Shown piece by piece: positions 60,739 to 64,000 of a stretch of DNA of 64,000 nucleotides; the first letter of the stretch is position 1; each line of letters begins with the position of its first letter. The notes under the pieces are model-generated. The model saw only the letters and a program-made list of their open reading frames with translations. It was not told the origin of the DNA and made no database searches. This DNA is from Streptomyces caniscabiei (GTDB lineage: Bacteria > Actinomycetota > Actinomycetes > Streptomycetales > Streptomycetaceae), in the NCBI RefSeq assembly GCF_014930365.1, contig NZ_JABXWI010000001.1, positions 383,958 to 447,957 of the forward strand, in the 5' to 3' direction. Position numbers and translations under genes: made by a program.

Positions 60739-61644
60739 ATGACCGACCACCACGGCTGCGGCTTCGACGCGTGCTGCGGCCGACGGTCGGGCACCGCACG
60801 CCTGATCGACCCCCGGATGCCGGAACTGGCTCGCAGCCTGACCCTCTTCCGCCACGTCCAGGCGGTCACCGGCGGCCCGGTCGCCCGCCTCGACCAGGCG
60901 GGCAGCTACGCGGTACCGAGCCTGCGCGGCGAGGCGTTCGCCGTCCATCCGGGCTCGGGGTCGGGCTCGGGCTCGATCGCGCTGCGCCTGGACGCCGACG
61001 GGGTGACCTCGGCCGTGGTCACCCGGGACGCCGAGGACGCGGTCTCGATACGCCTGCTCGACACGTACGGCCGGGCCGTGCACGAGGGGCGCCTGCTGTC
61101 GGAGGGGGACCGCCTCCTGGTCGGACTCGCGGGGACGATCGAGCCGGGGTCCGGGATGGGGGCGGCCCCGTCACCCCCCGTCCCCACCTGGGAGAACGGT
61201 GACCAACTCGCCCAGCTGGACGCGATCCTCACGGACGGCGGTTCCGCCCGGCGTACGGCGATGACCCGCTACGGCGGAGAGCACCGCGAGGTGGATCCCG
61301 CCCTCGTCCCCTCCGTCCTGGACCACGTCTGCTCGGTCGGCCTGCCCATCGGCGTCGCGGTGTTCGCCCCGTCGGCGATGCAGGCGTGCGCGGGCCCGGT
61401 CCACGTCACCGACCGCACGGTCGGAGGACGCGTGTACGCGGCGGTGGCGAACGCCTCCCTGGAGCTGGACCTCCCCGCCGTCCACTCCTGCCACCTCGTC
61501 CGCTCCCCCGCCGCCCACGGCCCCACGTCCTCCCTCGAACTCGACGACGAGGACGGCGACTGCGTCGCCGTCCTCACCCAGTTCGGCATCGTGGGAGAAC
61601 AGGTGCACGGGGCGTGGGAGCACTTGACGGCAGCACTGCCGTAG
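60739..61644 (+). CDS. HemS/ChuX-like protein with Cys-rich N-terminus
   Basis: 301 residues from ATG 60739, two bases after the diflavin stop. The first 20 residues are Cys-rich (HHGCGFDACCGRRSG). Two related halves follow, as in HemS/ChuS: the first SIALRLDADGVTSAVVTRDA, SIRLLDTYGRAVHEGRLLSE; the second GDQLAQLDAILTDGGSARRT, VYAAVANASLELDLPAVHSC, HLVRSPAAHGPTSSLELDDE. The match to hemin-binding/degrading factors is by pattern only; the axial His of HmuS is not obvious. Being the last gene of the operon it may carry a cofactor or electron for the two flavoproteins. Confidence 0.6.
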   Translation: MTDHHGCGFDACCGRRSGTARLIDPRMPELARSLTLFRHVQAVTGGPVARLDQAGSYAVPSLRGEAFAVHPGSGSGSGSIALRLDADGVTSAVVTRDAEDAVSIRLLDTYGRAVHEGRLLSEGDRLLVGLAGTIEPGSGMGAAPSPPVPTWENGDQLAQLDAILTDGGSARRTAMTRYGGEHREVDPALVPSVLDHVCSVGLPIGVAVFAPSAMQACAGPVHVTDRTVGGRVYAAVANASLELDLPAVHSCHLVRSPAAHGPTSSLELDDEDGDCVAVLTQFGIVGEQVHGAWEHLTAALP

Positions 61645-61688
61645 GAGCGCCCGCCACGGCCCGGCGCCTGTCATCGGTGGCCGGCCGG

Positions 61689-62312
61689 TCAGTACAGCTT
61701 GTTGACGGCCGTGGTCGTGGTCTTCTTGAAGGCGGCCACGGGCGCACCGGTGAAGTCGCCCAGCTGCTGCCACTGAACGACGGTGACGGTCCTGCCGTCC
61801 CGTCCCACCGACATCAGGGCGACGTCGGTGCTGCCCCCCGCTGTCTCGACGTTCACGCCGCGGACGCGGGCGCCCTCCTCGACCGGCAGCGTGCCGAAGT
61901 CCCGGCCCTCGGCGTCCACGTCGGGCGAGCCCGCCTCAAGACGGTCGGCGCAGGTGCGGAACAGATCGTCGTAGTGCTTCGCCAGGCCCTTGGCCAGAGC
62001 GGGTGTGCTCGCCACGACGGTCAGCTGCACGGCGCCGGTGTCCACGTCGGTCCGGAACTCCCGGTGCCGGTAGTCGTAGTCGGGCACGTTCTCCGTGTGG
62101 AAGCAGAGGTCGAGCGACGCCGGGACCCCCTCGGCGACCGGACCGGCGGTCCAGGACGACGTCGGGTGCGGCGGCAGCTGCGACGCCGACAGGAACTTGG
62201 GCGCGGCCGCCTTCGACGCGGCGCCGGCGGCCGGCGCCGTCAGCACCGAGCCCGCCGCGAGGGCGACGACGGCGAGTGCGGTGAGAGCGCTGGTACGGAT
62301 GCGCATGGACAT
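61689..62312 (-). CDS. Secreted protein of unknown function
   Basis: 207 residues from ATG 62312 (GGGGGAA upstream). Signal peptide TSALTALAVVALAAGSVLTA...AAGAAS. The mature part has a pair of Cys (LDLCFHTENV, LFRTCADRL), likely a disulfide, and a strand-rich end (DVALMSVGRDGRTVTVVQWQ). It resembles Streptomyces exported sensor-domain-like proteins; family not named. Convergent with the HemS-like gene, with only 44 bases between. Confidence 0.8.
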   Translation of the reverse strand: MSMRIRTSALTALAVVALAAGSVLTAPAAGAASKAAAPKFLSASQLPPHPTSSWTAGPVAEGVPASLDLCFHTENVPDYDYRHREFRTDVDTGAVQLTVVASTPALAKGLAKHYDDLFRTCADRLEAGSPDVDAEGRDFGTLPVEEGARVRGVNVETAGGSTDVALMSVGRDGRTVTVVQWQQLGDFTGAPVAAFKKTTTTAVNKLY

Positions 62313-62825
62313 GGGTGTTCCCCCGAGAATGAGTGACTGATGCGTGGACATGAACGCCCCGAGGAGACCGGCTGGTCGTTGGTCCGGCCCTGCTCGGTGC
62401 GACACCAGAAGCATCAGCGGTCCCCCCGACCGGACGCAACAGCCGACGGCCCCTCAAGCACCCTGGAACCATCCCAGCCCATCTGACCTGCGGATACACG
62501 GGTGCCTGGGATACCGCGCCGGAGCCGATCCGGGTCGTACGAGGACGGGGAACCCGTGCCCTGGGCCGGCACGTGCCCCCCAGCGACACCGGACGCATGG
62601 ACGCGACGGCCCCCGCCCCCATGGACGAGATCGTCACCTCCCTCACAACCGGCCTCACCGCGCGCGGCTGGCACACCACGCACCACCAGGGCCCGTGCCC
62701 TCGCCGGCCTCGGTACCGTCCGCGACCTCATCGACGTCCAGGCCGCCTCCCACCATCGCTCCACGGGTCAACTGCGGCTGCGATTCGTCAGGTTGCGCTG
62801 ACTGCCGACGGGTAGTGTCCCGTGC
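62313..62825. other. Intergenic region, possible decayed frame
   Basis: About 510 bases between divergent genes. At 62597 a plus-strand frame reads MDATAPAPMDEIVTSLTTGL, then TARGWHTTHH, then loses protein character, while ALAGLGTVRDLIDVQAASHH in another frame follows near 62697. This may be a frameshifted remnant, but the family is not recognised. TTGCGC (62793) and TAGTGT (62813) form a weak promoter-like pair just before the DeoR gene. Confidence 0.35.
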
Positions 62826-63596
62826 GTGCTGGCTGAACGACGACACCAACTCATCCTTCAAGCCCTGCGCTCGGGTGGCACCGCGTCCGTGACCGACCTC
62901 GCCGGGCAGCTTGGTGCCAGTGCGGCGACCATCCGTCGTGACCTCCTCAAACTGGAGGGGGACGGGCTGCTCACCCGGGTGCACGGCGGAGCGGTGGTCG
63001 AGGAGGACCAGCCGCCCTTCGACGAGGCCGCCGCGGTGAAGGTGAAAGAGAAGGACGCGATCGCCGCCCAGGCGGCCACGATGATCGAGGACGGTCAGTC
63101 GGTCATTCTCGACAGCGGAACGACGGTGCACCGGCTGGCGCTTCAGCTGCATGGTCGCCGACTCACGGTGATAACCAACAACCTCGCGGTCTACGACGAG
63201 CTCATCGATGACGACAACATCGACCTGATGTTGCTCGGAGGCATGGTCATCCGCGAGTCACGCATGTTGGACGGTTTCGTGACCGAGGACAACCTCCGGC
63301 AAGTGCATGCCGACTGGCTGTTCATGGGAGCTTGCGGCCTTCGCCCTGGCGGCCAGGTCATGGACACCACCGTGGCCGAGGTGCCCGCCAGACGCGCCAT
63401 GATTCGCGCCAGCGACAAGGTGGCCCTCCTGGCCGACAAGAGCAAGTTCCCGGGAACGGGCATGGTGAAGATCTGCGATCCGGAAGACCTGGATGTGGTC
63501 ATCACCAACGCGTCAAAGGACGACGCGACCTGTGGGGCCCTGCGTGAGGCCGGCGTGAGGGTGATCCCGGTGGTTCCGGACTCGGCCAGCGGCTGA
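62826..63596 (+). CDS. DeoR-family transcriptional regulator
   Basis: 256 residues from GTG 62826. N-terminal winged helix: MLAERRHQLILQALRSGGTA, TDLAGQLGASAATIRRDLLK, LEGDGLLTRVHGGAV. The C-terminal DeoR sensor domain (about 75-230) binds phosphosugars in this family: IEDGQSVILDSGTTVHRLAL, TVITNNLAVYDELID, GGMVIRESRMLDGFVTEDNL, VALLADKSKFPGTGMVKI. A TAGTGT box only eight bases upstream of the start suggests a leaderless transcript. It precedes a secreted-protein gene at 63909, which may be its target. Confidence 0.93.
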   Translation: MLAERRHQLILQALRSGGTASVTDLAGQLGASAATIRRDLLKLEGDGLLTRVHGGAVVEEDQPPFDEAAAVKVKEKDAIAAQAATMIEDGQSVILDSGTTVHRLALQLHGRRLTVITNNLAVYDELIDDDNIDLMLLGGMVIRESRMLDGFVTEDNLRQVHADWLFMGACGLRPGGQVMDTTVAEVPARRAMIRASDKVALLADKSKFPGTGMVKICDPEDLDVVITNASKDDATCGALREAGVRVIPVVPDSASG

Positions 63597-63908
63597 CACA
63601 GCAGCTACGTCGAGGATGTCGAAAGCGACCAACTCCCCTCCGGCAAAAGAAAATGCCACTGAACGCGCGAAGAGATCCCGCGCACGCCCGCGCCCCACCC
63701 CCACCTCTGTCCGAGGGTGCCACTCGGCTCGTCTCGGCCGTGGCCGTGAGACACCTGACGGCGTCACCGCCGGAAGCCCCCCGTTGACGCTCACCGCCCG
63801 TTGATGCTTTCCTCTGGGAAACGTTACCTTTAACTTTCAAGATCTTGCGCCGGGCTCGGAGTCGAGCCGGCCGCCGAGTCGTCCCCCACAGGATCGGAAA
63901 GCAATCCC
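63597..63908. other. Promoter region of terminal secreted gene
   Basis: About 310 bases without a gene. At 63817-63828 GGAAACGTTACC resembles a LacI-type operator (GGAAACGTTTCC with two changes), and AACTTTCAAG follows at 63832. Either may control the secreted gene at 63909. Confidence 0.45.
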
Positions 63909-64000
63909 ATGACCAGCACCGCGCGTCTCCGCCGGACCCTCGCCGCCGCGCTCGTGGCCGGCGCCCTCACGGCCGCCGCGGCGGCCGTGCCCGCCACCGC
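63909..64000 (+). CDS. Secreted protein, 5' end only
   Basis: Only the first 30 codons are inside the window: ATG 63909 (GGATCGGAAAG upstream) then MTSTARLRRTLAAALVAGAL followed by an Ala-rich core and VPATA. This is a clear Sec (possibly Tat-like, RLRRT) signal peptide. The mature protein is beyond the window edge. Position after a DeoR gene and operator-like sites hints at a sugar-related exported enzyme. Confidence 0.7.
   Translation, partial: MTSTARLRRTLAAALVAGALTAAAAAVPAT

Overview
The window is a high-GC actinobacterial chromosome segment, almost certainly Streptomyces. Evidence: about 70% GC with strong third-position GC, many GTG/TTG starts, many secreted proteins and lipoproteins, and typical Streptomyces families (XRE regulators with MmyB-like or DUF5753 domains, DUF6879, DUF4232, MSMEG_6728, DUF4287). 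No rRNA, tRNA, CRISPR array or recognisable transposase or integrase was seen.

Layout. 0-9.5 kb: cell-surface and exported proteins (PA14/FnIII protein, muralytic SLT protein, DUF4232 protein, lipoprotein L,D-transpeptidase), a membrane-anchored HTH protein, and a small gene graveyard near 3.2-3.7 kb (MmyB-type regulator remnant against an amidohydrolase remnant). 9.5-17.2 kb: a YrhK membrane protein, a NarL-type two-component pair, then a tightly packed operon of an MHS-family transporter, an OmpR-type response regulator, a histidine kinase and a TAXI substrate-binding protein without a TRAP permease. 17.4-26.2 kb: a very large secreted alpha/beta hydrolase, a 181-bp imperfect palindrome that looks like a MITE, a dienelactone hydrolase-like enzyme, a fused MFS/spermidine synthase-like protein, a DUF4232 protein, and an HNH endonuclease of the phosphorothioated-DNA-binding (SBD-HNH, SprMcrA-like) type IV family.

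26.1-32.1 kb looks like an accessory island. It lies between the 3' end of the HNH gene and a second, 31-bp-identical copy of that 3' end. It carries an HTH protein, a DUF433 antitoxin with a frameshifted toxin, a methyltransferase/GRDP-like/small-protein operon, and a divergent DUF6879-XRE(DUF5753) pair. 32.2-37.6 kb: an alpha/beta hydrolase divergent from its probable TetR repressor (strong dyad operator between them), a GNAT enzyme, a PobA-like aromatic hydroxylase followed by an O-methyltransferase with an unrecognised N-terminal domain, and a decapitated GH114 gene. 38.0-40.8 kb: an arsenic locus, arsR-aquaporin-arsC divergent from arsM. 41-53 kb: hotdog protein, AraC regulator, a DsbA/MBL/NTF2 operon, MSMEG_6728 protein, CPBP protease, an unusual orphan histidine kinase, an orphan sugar-binding lipoprotein, a chitooligosaccharide deacetylase-type protein and a TPR protein.

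53.3-61.6 kb is the most striking part: a promoter-led, translationally coupled operon encoding a 1838-residue glutamate synthase-like flavoprotein, a CysJ-like diflavin reductase and a HemS/ChuX-like protein. The diflavin protein is a natural candidate to replace GltD as electron donor. The window ends with a secreted protein, a DeoR-family regulator and the signal peptide of a further exported protein cut by the window edge.
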